Assembly (NCBI RefSeq): GCF_050749805.1
Contig: NZ_CP192738.1
Span: 186,001-250,000 of the forward strand
Source: Hahella sp018986435
GTDB lineage: Bacteria > Pseudomonadota > Gammaproteobacteria > Pseudomonadales > Oleiphilaceae
DNA: 64,000 nucleotides
Direction: 5' to 3'
Shown: piece by piece, positions 1 to 7,669 of the stretch
How the letters are laid out: each line of letters starts with the position of its first letter
Numbering within the stretch: the first letter of the stretch is position 1
Program-made: the position numbers and the translations under genes
The notes under the pieces: model-generated
What the model was told of the DNA's origin: nothing
The model's database searches: none
What the model saw: only the letters and a program-made list of their open reading frames with translations

Positions 1-1364
1 GGCGGCAGAGACTCCTGAGCGCTGCTGCGTCGCCAGAATCGCCGTAGACGGTCGCACTCTTCATCCACCAGCGTTTCGTTGATGCGGCCGCCTTCAGAGA
101 GTGTGGCCATGCGCTGTACACAGGCGTTCAGGTCGCGGAAATTACCTTGCCATAAGGAATCCGGTTGTTGCGCGAAATGCAGAAATCTGGCCCGGGCGGC
201 TTTATTGAAGCTGACCTTATGACCTAACTGCTGCTCGGCTTTTTGTAGCTCATACTCCAGGTTAGGCTCTATGTCTTCGCGGCGGTCTTTTAATCCGGGG
301 AGTTCATAACTCCACAGATTGATGCGGGCCAGCAGGTCCTCCCGAAAGCTGCCATTGTCAACCTGCTTCTGCAGGTCGCGATTGGTGCCGGCAATAAGCT
401 GGAAGTCGCTGTGCGCAGGATTGTCGGAACCGACGGGGTAGAAGCGCTTCTCTTCAATGGCGTGTAACAACATCGCCTGTTCATCCAGGCCCAGTTCGCC
501 GATTTCATCCAGGAACAGCAATCCCTGATCGGCTTTGGCGAGCAGGCCCTTGCGAGCGGTCTGCGCACCGGTGAAAGCGCCCTTGTTGTGGCCGAACAGC
601 GCCGACATAGCGCTGTCGCCACGTAGCGTGGCGCAGTTGACTGATACAAATTCACCTCTGACGGAGCCGCGGATTTTCTTCAGCTCAAAAATCTTGCCGG
701 CGAGCTGGGATTTGCCTGCCCCAGTGGGGCCGGTGATCAGAATCGGCGCCTGGGAGCGAATCGCCACCCGTTCGATTTGCTGGATCATGGCGTTGAAGCG
801 GGCGTTGCGGGTCGCTATGCCTGATTTGAGAAACTCTGTCCCTTCCAACTGCTGGCGCCTGAAGCGTGAGCTGATGGCGTCGTATTTGGAGAGGTCGAGA
901 TCAATCAGATGATATTTTCCAGCGGCGACGCGCTCGCCCCGGTCTGGAGAGGTCTGCAAAATCTGCGCGGGAATGTAATTCGCTTCACATAGCAGGAACC
1001 AGCAAATCTGCGCAACATGAGTGCCGGTGGTGATATGCAGTAGATAACGCTCTTCATCTGGCTTGAAAGGATAGTTTTCGGCGAAATCCAGCAGCGTGCT
1101 GTAAACCTGTTCGAAGTCCCAGGGATCGCTGAAACTGACCTGGCGCAGGCTCACTTCTGTATCCGGCGATACAGTCTCGATATCCGCGCCCACGTTATTG
1201 GCCAGGCGTGAGTCTCTGGCGTCATGCAGCAGCTCTATGCGATCAATCAGCAGGTCCTGTTGCATGAATATGCCGACGGTCGGTCTCCAGGTTTCCCAGC
1301 GCGCAGGCCCCTTGCCGCGTTTATCCATGGTGGTGCCCAGCAGACCGATGACTACGTTTTTCAT
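1..1364 (-). CDS. rtcR: RtcR, sigma-54-dependent activator of RNA repair genes (3' end outside window)
   Basis: This is the first ~454 codons of RtcR, the enhancer-binding protein that activates sigma-54 promoters of rtcBA-type RNA repair operons. The N-terminus (MKNVVIGLLGTTMDKRGKG, then IDRIELLHDARDSRLA) matches the RtcR-specific sensory region, a CARF-type Rossmann domain in this family. The central AAA+ domain has Walker A GPTGAGKS and the sigma-54 contact loop GAFTGA (about nt 570-590). The start ATG is at 1364. The C-terminal DNA-binding part, roughly 75-80 residues by comparison with the usual ~530 aa, lies left of the window. rtcB/rtcA are not to the right of the gene; they may lie downstream outside the window. 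The nearest sigma-54-like promoter matches in the window are at 4507 and 4687, before a tRNA-like RNA and a RlaP-type gene. Confidence 0.93.
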   Translation of the reverse strand, partial: MKNVVIGLLGTTMDKRGKGPARWETWRPTVGIFMQQDLLIDRIELLHDARDSRLANNVGADIETVSPDTEVSLRQVSFSDPWDFEQVYSTLLDFAENYPFKPDEERYLLHITTGTHVAQICWFLLCEANYIPAQILQTSPDRGERVAAGKYHLIDLDLSKYDAISSRFRRQQLEGTEFLKSGIATRNARFNAMIQQIERVAIRSQAPILITGPTGAGKSQLAGKIFELKKIRGSVRGEFVSVNCATLRGDSAMSALFGHNKGAFTGAQTARKGLLAKADQGLLFLDEIGELGLDEQAMLLHAIEEKRFYPVGSDNPAHSDFQLIAGTNRDLQKQVDNGSFREDLLARINLWSYELPGLKDRREDIEPNLEYELQKAEQQLGHKVSFNKAARARFLHFAQQPDSLWQGNFRDLNACVQRMATLSEGGRINETLVDEECDRLRRFWRRSSAQESLP

Positions 1365-1497
1365 ATGATCTTTTTCGATAAATGGTTACAGACAGCGATC
1401 ATATTCTCCGAAGGCCGAGAGGAAGGCAACTTGATAGCTGGAGTGTATGTTTGTAGGGATTAAGGTGGAGAGGGGCGGGAAGTCTATGGGTGAGTAT

Positions 1498-1521
1498 AAA
1501 AAAGGCCGCGCAAAGGCGGCC
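1498..1521 (-). terminator. Rho-independent terminator of the alanine operon
   Basis: Read on the minus strand, GGCCGCC-TTT-GCGCGGCC-type pairing (GGCCGC with GCGGCC) is followed by six T. It lies about 20 nt past the stop of the symporter gene and before rtcR, so rtcR is probably transcribed separately. Confidence 0.8.
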
Positions 1522-1540
1522 ACAGGGGTTTATGAGATCG

Positions 1541-2905
1541 TTAAGTTCTAACCGCCGCCATTTTGACGGTGGCGAAATGCTCATTGGTCAACTTGACCAG
1601 AATGGGCGACAACAGCAATAGCGACAGCAGGTTGGGGATGGCCATGAAAGCGTTGAAGACATCGCCGACCAACCAGACGAATTCCAGCTGCGCCAGCGCG
1701 CCGATCATGACGCACAGGGTGCTTAGCAGACGGTAAGGAATAATCGCGGCGGAGCCCATCAAGTACTCCCAGCATTTCTCGCCGTAATAAGCCCAACCGA
1801 GGATGGTGGTGAAGGCGAAAACGATCAACTGGATCGCCAGCAGATATTCGCCGAACCCCGGCATCGCCGCCGCAAACGCGCTGGCGGTGAGCGCTGCGCC
1901 GGACATGCCGCTTTCCCAGACGCCGCTGGTGATCAACGCCAGGCCGGTCAGGGTGCAGACAATAATGGTATCGATGAAAGTACCCATCATGCCGATAAGA
2001 CCAGAGGTCACCGGGTCAGAGGTTTTCCCCGCCGCCTGCGCGATACCTGCGGTGCCAAGGCCGGCTTCGTTGGAGAAAATGCCTCGGGCGACGCCGTAGC
2101 GAATCGCCATCATCACTGCAGCGCCGGCGAATCCGCCTGTAGCGGCGGTGGGAGAGAAAGCGTGGGTGAAGATCAGGTCGAAAGCGTGAGGGATACGATC
2201 AGAGAACGTGAACAGGATATAAAAGGCGCAAAGAATATAGGAGATGCACATGGTGGGCACCAGCGCTTGCGCCACAGCGCCGATGCGTTTGATGCCGCCG
2301 AGCAATACGAAGCCAATCAGCACCGTCATGACGACGCCGGAGGCGGCGGCGGGGATGCCGAAGGAGGTGTTCATTACCTCTGCGATGCTGTTGGATTGCA
2401 CCATGTTGCCGGCGCCGAATCCCGCCAGACCGCCGAACAAGGCGAAAGCGCCGCCCAGCCAGGCCCATTTGGGGCCCAGGCCGTTTTTGATGGCGTACAT
2501 GGGGCCGCCAACATATTCACCGTTCTCGTCTTTTTCACGAAAGCGCACCGCCAGTACGACTTCCGCATATTTGGTCGCCATGCCCACCAGAGCGGTGGCC
2601 CACATCCAGAACAGCGCGCCTGGCCCGCCGAGCGCCAGCGCCGTGGCGACGCCGGCAATGTTTCCGGTGCCCACTGTCGCAGCCAGGGCGGTCATCAGTG
2701 CGGCGAAAGGACTGATTTCCCCAGGGTCCCGAGTATCCGGCTTACGACCTCTCCATACCAGTTGCAGGCCCAGCTTGAGCGTAAATAAGGGCATGAACTT
2801 TAAACGGCATTGTAAAAACAGCCCTACGCCCAGAATAAGAATGAGCATGGGGGGGCCCCATACGAAGTCATTCAGGTCGGATACCAGCTTATGAATAGTT
2901 TCCAA
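1541..2905 (-). CDS. Sodium:alanine symporter, AGCS family
   Basis: A 454-residue inner-membrane protein of the alanine or glycine:cation symporter family (AlsT/YaaJ/DagA type), importing alanine or glycine with Na+. Family signatures are visible: GTGNIAGVATALALGGPGA near residues 97-115 and FSNEAGLGTAGIAQAA around residue 276, with about ten hydrophobic segments. Length is typical. The start ATG at 2905 has GAGGAGAA upstream. It lies 3' of dadA on the same strand with no obvious terminator between them, so uptake of alanine and oxidation of D-alanine are probably co-expressed. The gap to dadA (2906-3131) showed no recognisable glycine riboswitch. Confidence 0.93.
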   Translation of the reverse strand: METIHKLVSDLNDFVWGPPMLILILGVGLFLQCRLKFMPLFTLKLGLQLVWRGRKPDTRDPGEISPFAALMTALAATVGTGNIAGVATALALGGPGALFWMWATALVGMATKYAEVVLAVRFREKDENGEYVGGPMYAIKNGLGPKWAWLGGAFALFGGLAGFGAGNMVQSNSIAEVMNTSFGIPAAASGVVMTVLIGFVLLGGIKRIGAVAQALVPTMCISYILCAFYILFTFSDRIPHAFDLIFTHAFSPTAATGGFAGAAVMMAIRYGVARGIFSNEAGLGTAGIAQAAGKTSDPVTSGLIGMMGTFIDTIIVCTLTGLALITSGVWESGMSGAALTASAFAAAMPGFGEYLLAIQLIVFAFTTILGWAYYGEKCWEYLMGSAAIIPYRLLSTLCVMIGALAQLEFVWLVGDVFNAFMAIPNLLSLLLLSPILVKLTNEHFATVKMAAVRT

Positions 2906-2929
2906 GGGATTTTCTCCTCTCTTTATTTA

Positions 2930-3097
2930 TCAGGCGGCGCTGTGGAGGGCGCTGCGCTGCTTCCCATACGGTTTTTGAAAGACGCGGCATCGCGTCGGGT
3001 CACAGCTCCCGACGTGCGCCAGACACAGGATATGGATCAAGCGTGCGTCCAATGGTTCGCCGTCCTCATTGAGAACGGCGGCGAAGCGGAGCTCCAT
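2930..3097 (-). CDS. Small ORF between dadA and the symporter gene, uncertain
   Basis: A 55-codon reading frame starting with ATG (MELRFAAVLNEDGEPLDARL) fills the gap between the dadA stop and the symporter start; a TTG 21 nt upstream gives a longer form. It contains two Cys and several charged residues but no family I recognise. It has no good ribosome binding site. It could instead be a degenerate remnant or leader sequence of the dadA-symporter transcript. Reported because it fills the only gap in the operon. Confidence 0.25.
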   Translation of the reverse strand: MELRFAAVLNEDGEPLDARLIHILCLAHVGSCDPTRCRVFQKPYGKQRSALHSAA

Positions 3098-3131
3098 CCG
3101 CCAGCGACGGTCCCTCAAATAGCAGTGGTTG

Positions 3132-4382
3132 TCAGTAGCGGTCTATTCCCAGTCCCTCAGTGTCAATCTCGGGTTGGCGTCCAGATACAATATCCGCCAT
3201 GACGCGCCCCGTTCCCGCCGCCATGGTCCAGCCCAGGGTGCCGTGGCCGCTGGCGACATAAAGTTTGTTGATGGGCGTCGCCCCAACGATAGGAGTTCCG
3301 TCTGGAGTCATGGGGCGCAGTCCGGTCCAGAATTCGGCTTCGCCATTGGCGTAGCCGGTTCCGAACAGGTCGTTCGCCACAAACTCCAATGTGTTCTTTC
3401 TGGCTTGATGCAGGCGCAGGTCATAGCCCGCCAGCTCCGCCGTTCCTCCGACCCGTATACGGTCGCCCAGGCGGGTGACGGCTACTTTGTAGGTTTCGTC
3501 CAACAGCGTCGACTCGGGCGCCCGTTCTGGGTTTTTCACCGGCAGAGTAATCGAATAGCCTTTCACCGGAATGATGGGGGCTCTGAGTCCCAGGGGCTTC
3601 AGCAACAGGGGAGTGTAGCTGCCGAGCGCGACGATATAAGCGTCCGCCTGCAACGGGCCCTGATCCGTTTGCACGGATACGATTGCATCGCCGTTTTTTT
3701 CCAGCCCACGGATGACCACGCCTTGTTTAAATACGACGCCTTTTTCTTCCGCCAATGCGGCTAAAGCTTGCGTGAATTTGAAGCAGTCCCCAGTCTCGTC
3801 GCCGGGCAGACGCAGTCCGCCGCTGATCTTGTCTCTGACAGAGGCGAGTCCTGGTTCGTACTTGATGCAGCCGTCGCGGTCCAGCAACTCATAAGGAACG
3901 CCAAAGGATTCTAGAATTTGGGTGTCCGCCAAAGCGGCGTCGACCTGCTGTTGCTTGCGGAATAATTGAATGGTGCCGCGGCTGCGTTCGTCGTAACTGA
4001 CGCCAGTGTCGGCGCGCAGCTGTTTGAGTACGTCGCGGCTGTATTCGGCCAGTCGCAACATGCGTGATTTATTCTGGTAGTAGCGGTGAGAGTTTGCGTT
4101 AGCCAGGAATTGCGCTGTCCAGCGCCAAAGGTCGGGGTTCAGACTGGGGCGAACTACCAGTGGACGATGCTTCATACACAGCCACTTGATCGCCTTTAAC
4201 GCAATCCCTGGCGCCGCCCAGGGCGCAGAGCAGCCGGGGGAAATCTCGCCAGCGTTGCCGTAACTGGTTTCCAATGCAGGACCGGTTTGACGGTCGACAA
4301 CAGTTACTTCATGACCCAGCTGAGCCAGATGATATGCGGTGGAAACGCCGATGACGCCGCTGCCCAGGATAATTACACGCAT
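3132..4382 (-). CDS. dadA: D-amino acid dehydrogenase small subunit
   Basis: A 416-residue FAD enzyme oxidising D-alanine and other D-amino acids to 2-oxo acids, feeding electrons to the respiratory chain at the inner membrane. The N-terminal dinucleotide-binding motif GSGVIGVSTAYHLAQLGHEV is followed by the DadA-typical ETSYGNAGEISPG stretch; the C-terminal GWTMAAGTGRVMADIVSG is also characteristic. Length agrees with the family (about 415-435 aa). Start ATG at 4382. The AGCS symporter gene lies downstream on the same strand, the expected partner for alanine catabolism; no dadX racemase is present in the window. Confidence 0.96.
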   Translation of the reverse strand: MRVIILGSGVIGVSTAYHLAQLGHEVTVVDRQTGPALETSYGNAGEISPGCSAPWAAPGIALKAIKWLCMKHRPLVVRPSLNPDLWRWTAQFLANANSHRYYQNKSRMLRLAEYSRDVLKQLRADTGVSYDERSRGTIQLFRKQQQVDAALADTQILESFGVPYELLDRDGCIKYEPGLASVRDKISGGLRLPGDETGDCFKFTQALAALAEEKGVVFKQGVVIRGLEKNGDAIVSVQTDQGPLQADAYIVALGSYTPLLLKPLGLRAPIIPVKGYSITLPVKNPERAPESTLLDETYKVAVTRLGDRIRVGGTAELAGYDLRLHQARKNTLEFVANDLFGTGYANGEAEFWTGLRPMTPDGTPIVGATPINKLYVASGHGTLGWTMAAGTGRVMADIVSGRQPEIDTEGLGIDRY

Positions 4383-4506
4383 TTATTGTCCTTGTTGTCT
4401 CGCTTTGACTTCGCTGCGCGGCTCGCTGGACGCGCAGGCTGCGCCATTAAATAACAACCGTATATAAATCTGCATAAGTAATTCCCATAGTTGTGCATGG
4501 AGAATT

Positions 4507-4522
4507 TGGCGTTTAGGTTGCC
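4507..4522 (+). promoter_or_regulatory. Sigma-54 (-24/-12) promoter-like element, distal
   Basis: TGGCGTTTAGGTTGCC matches the sigma-54 core TGGC-N7-TTGC with the exact GG/GC spacing; the ACG after TGGC is not conserved. Start of transcription would be near 4533, giving a ~190-nt leader before the tRNA-like RNA. A sigma-54 activator (RtcR) is encoded 3.1 kb away. Motif only; single matches of this size occur by chance in a genome. Confidence 0.5.
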
Positions 4523-4686
4523 GAATTGTGCAATAAATAACCTGATCAAAAAAGATAATTAGCTATTCAATTTGATAACATATTCTCACTTTGGGATTGA
4601 TCTCTTACATGCTTCGCGTGCAATAAAATTCAGATAAATGCTTTTAAAACATAAACATAAAAAAATATTCGCCGCTCTAAAAATAT

Positions 4687-4702
4687 TGGCGCGATCTTTG
4701 TT
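4687..4702 (+). promoter_or_regulatory. Sigma-54 promoter-like element, proximal, imperfect
   Basis: TGGCGCGATCTTTGTT follows the sigma-54 pattern TGGCACG-N4-TTGCW except for A to G at position 5 and GC to GT in the -12 element. It would start transcription near 4713, ten bases before the predicted 5' end of the tRNA-like RNA. Position is attractive, but the -12 mismatch is at a strongly conserved base. Confidence 0.35.
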
Positions 4703-4722
4703 CTGTGAAGGGTGAGAAGAAA

Positions 4723-4935
4723 GGGCGCGAAGGCGAAAAGGCGAGCCGCCGGCAAACGATTAAGGCAGCCGGTGAAGGGTAATACCGAGACCATTTGGCG
4801 TATTGACGAAATTTGAGGATGCAGGTCCGGGCTCGTTGTGGGGTTCGCGACTGGCGCGCGTTGTAGGTCAATACCGCTTCGGAGTAATGCCTGAAGTTTT
4901 GGTTATTGTGGGTTCGAGTCCCACCGCGTCCACCA
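4723..4935 (+). ncRNA. tRNA-like structured RNA with long variable domain and encoded CCA (Y-RNA/YrlA-like candidate)
   Basis: The 3' end has a canonical T arm, GTGGG-TTCGAGT-CCCAC (4908-4924), an acceptor strand CGCGTCC (4925-4931), A and CCA. The only matching 5' strand is GGGCGCG at 4723-4729 (seven pairs, one G-U), followed by AA, a three-pair D arm GGC/GCC with GG in its loop (4732-4747), and a six-pair hairpin GCCGGC/GCCGGT with a 14-nt loop in the anticodon-arm position (4748-4773). The 134 nt between that and the T arm can fold as a long arm: GACCA/TGGTT, GGC/GCC, then a perfect eight-pair helix 4800-4807 with 4867-4874. A normal 7-nt anticodon loop is absent, so it is not a decoding tRNA; no tag frame or length fits tmRNA. 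Bacterial YrlA Y RNAs mimic tRNA and sit in RtcR-linked repair loci, which makes that class the best guess. Confidence 0.6.
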
Positions 4936-4964
4936 TATTAGAAGTAACAATAGGAGTGGCGACA

Positions 4965-5720
4965 ATGGAAAAGCGGATACAGGAAACCCTGGAGCGGATC
5001 GAGTGGGAGCACGATGTGAAGGTGCTTTACGCGTGTGAATCAGGCAGCCAGGCCTGGGGATTCGCTTCCCGGGATAGTGATTATGACGTTAGATTTATCT
5101 ATCAGCGCTCACTGTCCCACTATTTATCGTTAGGCAAGCGGCGGGATGTGATTGAGCTCCCGATAGATGATGAACTAGATGTCAGCGGCTGGGATATCAG
5201 CAAGGCTTTGACGCTGTTACGCAGCGGTTCGGCGACGCTGCAGGAATGGCTTAACTCGCCAATTGTATATAGTCGGGACGTAGTGTTCCTTGCGCAAATG
5301 AAGTATCTGGCGTCGCTGTCCGCGCGTCCAGCATCCTTGTTTTATCACTACTTCTCCATGGCGCGTAATGAGCGCGAGAGGCTGGCGGCGGGCGAGGTCA
5401 ACGCCAAGCGCTATGCCTATATGCTGCGCACGTTGCTGGCGGCGATGTGGGTGGCGGAACATCGGACGCCTCCACCAGTGCGCTTCTATGAATTGAAGGC
5501 GCGCATGCTGGGCGGCGGTCCGATAGTGACGGAAGTTGATGCATTGCTGGAGCGCAAGGCGATGGGGAATGAAAAGGAAGTTATCAGACCTGCCTTAGCG
5601 ATAGACTGCTTTGCGGATGCTCAGTTTGAGGCGTTGGAGACAGTGCGTTTTGAACCTGTGGACAAGCTCGATCTTGAAACCATGGATCGATTTTTCATGC
5701 AGATGCTAAACGCCGCTTAG
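4965..5720 (+). CDS. RlaP-type nucleotidyltransferase of RNA repair systems
   Basis: A 251-residue protein with a polymerase-beta-type nucleotidyltransferase domain: GSQAWGFASRDSDYDVRF near residues 25-42 contains the G-S helix and the D-x-D metal site, with a further acidic strand (DELDVSGWD) supplying the third carboxylate. This is the COG3541/PF10127 (RlaP) family, linked by genome context to RNA ligase/RtcB repair pathways; its substrate is not established, to my knowledge. The ATG at 4965 has GGAG nine bases upstream and starts 29 nt after the CCA of the tRNA-like RNA; upstream in-frame codons fall inside that RNA and are rejected. A terminator follows at 5732. Context (RtcR, tRNA-like RNA, sigma-54-like motifs) suggests RNA end modification. 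Confidence 0.82.
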   Translation: MEKRIQETLERIEWEHDVKVLYACESGSQAWGFASRDSDYDVRFIYQRSLSHYLSLGKRRDVIELPIDDELDVSGWDISKALTLLRSGSATLQEWLNSPIVYSRDVVFLAQMKYLASLSARPASLFYHYFSMARNERERLAAGEVNAKRYAYMLRTLLAAMWVAEHRTPPPVRFYELKARMLGGGPIVTEVDALLERKAMGNEKEVIRPALAIDCFADAQFEALETVRFEPVDKLDLETMDRFFMQMLNAA

Positions 5721-5731
5721 CCTCTACAATT

Positions 5732-5754
5732 AGGGCCGGAGTTTTCCGGCCTTT
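5732..5754 (+). terminator. Terminator of the tRNA-like RNA/RlaP unit
   Basis: GGCCGGA-GTTT-TCCGGCC (5734-5751) is followed by a short T run. It lies 12 nt after the stop of the nucleotidyltransferase gene and separates it from the GGDEF gene. Confidence 0.75.
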
Positions 5755-5866
5755 CCCTCCACACACTGTTCTGTGACTGCGAAGCATTGGCGCAGCGCGC
5801 ATTTCGGCTATACTTTCATCAGAATTCTCTTTAAATCTGAGCCATTTAGCAGTTGAGAAACGGTGG

Positions 5867-6790
5867 GTGCAAACAGATAGCAATAACAAGAGGCAACTCA
5901 ACAAGCTCGCTGTGGGAGGCGTCGTCCTGGCGTTGACGATTCTGACCATACTGGCGTATTGGTATCATCGGCGCTCAGCGGAAGTCGAATGGCTGGGGCT
6001 TAATCCCGATCCAGATGCGCAGACGCTGGTGTCTCCTTCGCAACCTCAGGGACTGCCGCCGGATATCTTCACTACCGAGCCGCAACACCGCACATTTGAT
6101 GGCGATGTCGTCTACGTTACGCCTTTGCCGGGCGGCCAACTCTGGCTGGCTCGCCGCAATCCCGTGTCCACGTTCGTCTTGACGGCGATTCTGCGCACTA
6201 TCCCGGTATTGCTGTTACTGGCTAGTCTTGTCGTGCTCGGATATTACATCTGGAAAACCCGTATTTTCGCGGAACGGGTGAAAGAGCTGATTATGTATGA
6301 CCCCGTCACCAAAGTATTGAACTGGCGATTTGCGGAAGAGCGCTGCACGCAGATGGTGAAGCATTGTCGTCGCTACAAGGAGGAGTTCAGTTTTCTTGTG
6401 CTGGATGGCGACCACTTTATCTGGATCAACGACAACTTCGGGCCGGAAGCGGGGGATGAAGCGTTGATATTCCTGGCGGAAACCATCAAGAACGTAATTC
6501 GTGAGGTGGATATTCTGGGACGCTACGGCGGCGAAAAGTTTGTGATTGGGTTGCCTTCTACCGACCTCAATGGCGCGGTGGTGGTCGCGGAGCGCATCCG
6601 GCAACTGTTTGAGCAATGCAAACCCACCAGCTACGACGTGCGCTACAGCGTCAGCATCGGCTGCGCCCAACTCATTCGCAATGAAGACCTGCATGACACT
6701 ATCAAACGGGCCACCCACGCCCTGTATCGGGCCATAAAAGGCGGGCGCAATCGCGTCGCCGCCTCCAAGAACCATGAAGCCGCCGCCTGA
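5867..6790 (+). CDS. Membrane GGDEF-domain protein with degenerate active site
   Basis: A 307-residue protein (GTG start at 5867) with two membrane helices, about residues 13-35 and 105-127, enclosing a ~70-residue periplasmic segment, and a C-terminal GGDEF domain. The domain keeps DGDHFIWINDNFG (metal-site Asp region) and AGDEALIFLAE, but the signature is R-Y-G-G-E-K-F: the second acidic residue is Lys (codon AAG at 6536-6538). In active diguanylate cyclases this position is Glu and helps bind metal, so c-di-GMP synthesis is doubtful; a c-di-GMP- or GTP-sensing role is possible. No RxxD inhibitory site directly before the motif was seen. It is not visibly in an operon. Confidence 0.85.
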   Translation: MQTDSNNKRQLNKLAVGGVVLALTILTILAYWYHRRSAEVEWLGLNPDPDAQTLVSPSQPQGLPPDIFTTEPQHRTFDGDVVYVTPLPGGQLWLARRNPVSTFVLTAILRTIPVLLLLASLVVLGYYIWKTRIFAERVKELIMYDPVTKVLNWRFAEERCTQMVKHCRRYKEEFSFLVLDGDHFIWINDNFGPEAGDEALIFLAETIKNVIREVDILGRYGGEKFVIGLPSTDLNGAVVVAERIRQLFEQCKPTSYDVRYSVSIGCAQLIRNEDLHDTIKRATHALYRAIKGGRNRVAASKNHEAAA

Positions 6791-6923
6791 CGGGGGGCTT
6801 GTTTTAAACTCTCCTTTCGCATTTGCGCGTCGTCGCGAACTATACTTGGATTAACTGCTGGTTGAACGGATAAGACGACCTTTATCCAACTTGCCTTTCA
6901 CTTGCGGCCATGGAGGACGTCAC

Positions 6924-7562
6924 ATGAACGCCGGGACTACGCTGTACAGACGCGTCTTTCTCAAGCTTGTGCTGGGAGCGTCGTTGTGGCCCTTGCATGG
7001 AGCGCGCGCGGATGATCTTGATAGCGATTCTTGCAGCGTCACGCAGGCGGCGCCGGAAGGCCCCTTTTATGTGCGCAACGCGAGAGAAACCGCCTATATT
7101 AACTACCGCAATCTTCCTGGTCGCTTGATGAGAGTAGAGGGAGAAGTGCTAGGAGGCCCACTGGGCGATCTTCCTTTGCCGGAGGCGCGCGTCGAGATCT
7201 GGCACGCTGACGGCGATGGTCGTTATCACCCTGCGGGCGACGGCGACGTCAGTGAGTATTCTCTGGATGCAGTGAACCTGCGTGGCGTGGGTTATACCGA
7301 CGCCATGGGCCGCTATACGTTCCACAGTATTGTCCCGGGAACCTATGGGGGGCGTCGCAGGCATATCCATTGGAAGTTCAGCGCGCCGGGATATCGCACC
7401 CTGACGACGCAAAGCTATTGGCGTGAGGATCAGGGCGGCGCTCAGGCGTTAACGGATGTGGTTGATCGTAACCCGGACCGCTGTCGATGGTTGGACTTCT
7501 CGATTGATCGGAAAGGCATTCAGGTCGGCGTCTTTAATGTGGTTTTAAAGCCGTTGCAGTAA
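6924..7562 (+). CDS. Exported intradiol ring-cleavage dioxygenase-like protein
   Basis: A 212-residue protein of the protocatechuate/catechol intradiol dioxygenase superfamily. The N-terminus YRRVFLKLVLGASLW looks like a twin-arginine signal, with cleavage after HGARA. The core has PEGPFYV, ARVEIWHADGDGRYH, a Tyr in GRYTFHSIVPGTY and the H-x-H of RRRHIHWKF, i.e. the two Tyr and two His that bind non-haem Fe(III). It is a single-domain exported form, unlike cytoplasmic catabolic enzymes; substrate unknown. The ATG at 6924 has GGAGG eight bases upstream; an earlier in-frame start at 6891 is less likely. No aromatic-degradation genes are nearby. Confidence 0.85.
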   Translation: MNAGTTLYRRVFLKLVLGASLWPLHGARADDLDSDSCSVTQAAPEGPFYVRNARETAYINYRNLPGRLMRVEGEVLGGPLGDLPLPEARVEIWHADGDGRYHPAGDGDVSEYSLDAVNLRGVGYTDAMGRYTFHSIVPGTYGGRRRHIHWKFSAPGYRTLTTQSYWREDQGGAQALTDVVDRNPDRCRWLDFSIDRKGIQVGVFNVVLKPLQ

Positions 7563-7669
7563 CCTTCGCAGTTGATTTACACCGCCAAGCTGTACACAGC
7601 TCGTGACGTGCGTGGATGCGCGTTGACGGGTTTATAAAAAAGGACGTACGCATACAAAAGGATTGATAT

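Larger units (their letters stand above)
4383..4722. other. AT-rich intergenic regulatory region
   Basis: This 340-nt gap between the divergent dadA gene and the tRNA-like RNA is clearly richer in A/T than its surroundings, with A/T-rich stretches around 4530-4680. No coding frame is convincing. It holds two sigma-54-like promoter matches listed separately, and must also hold the dadA promoter on the minus strand, which I could not locate with confidence. Confidence 0.6.

Noticed and set aside
2906..3131. Glycine riboswitch before the AGCS symporter gene
   Set aside because: No paired glycine-aptamer core was seen.
4754..4907. Group I intron in a tRNA
   Set aside because: The insert is too short and no intron core motifs were recognised; the anticodon-position stem already closes with a 14-nt loop rather than being interrupted there.
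4723..4935. tmRNA gene
   Set aside because: tRNA-like ends fit, but total length is only ~213 nt, no tag-peptide reading frame or pseudoknot series was seen, and a D arm with GG is present.
4803..4964. Longer nucleotidyltransferase start inside the RNA
   Set aside because: The extra 54 residues overlap the tRNA-like RNA and lack a ribosome binding site; the ATG at 4965 has GGAG and the domain begins right after it.
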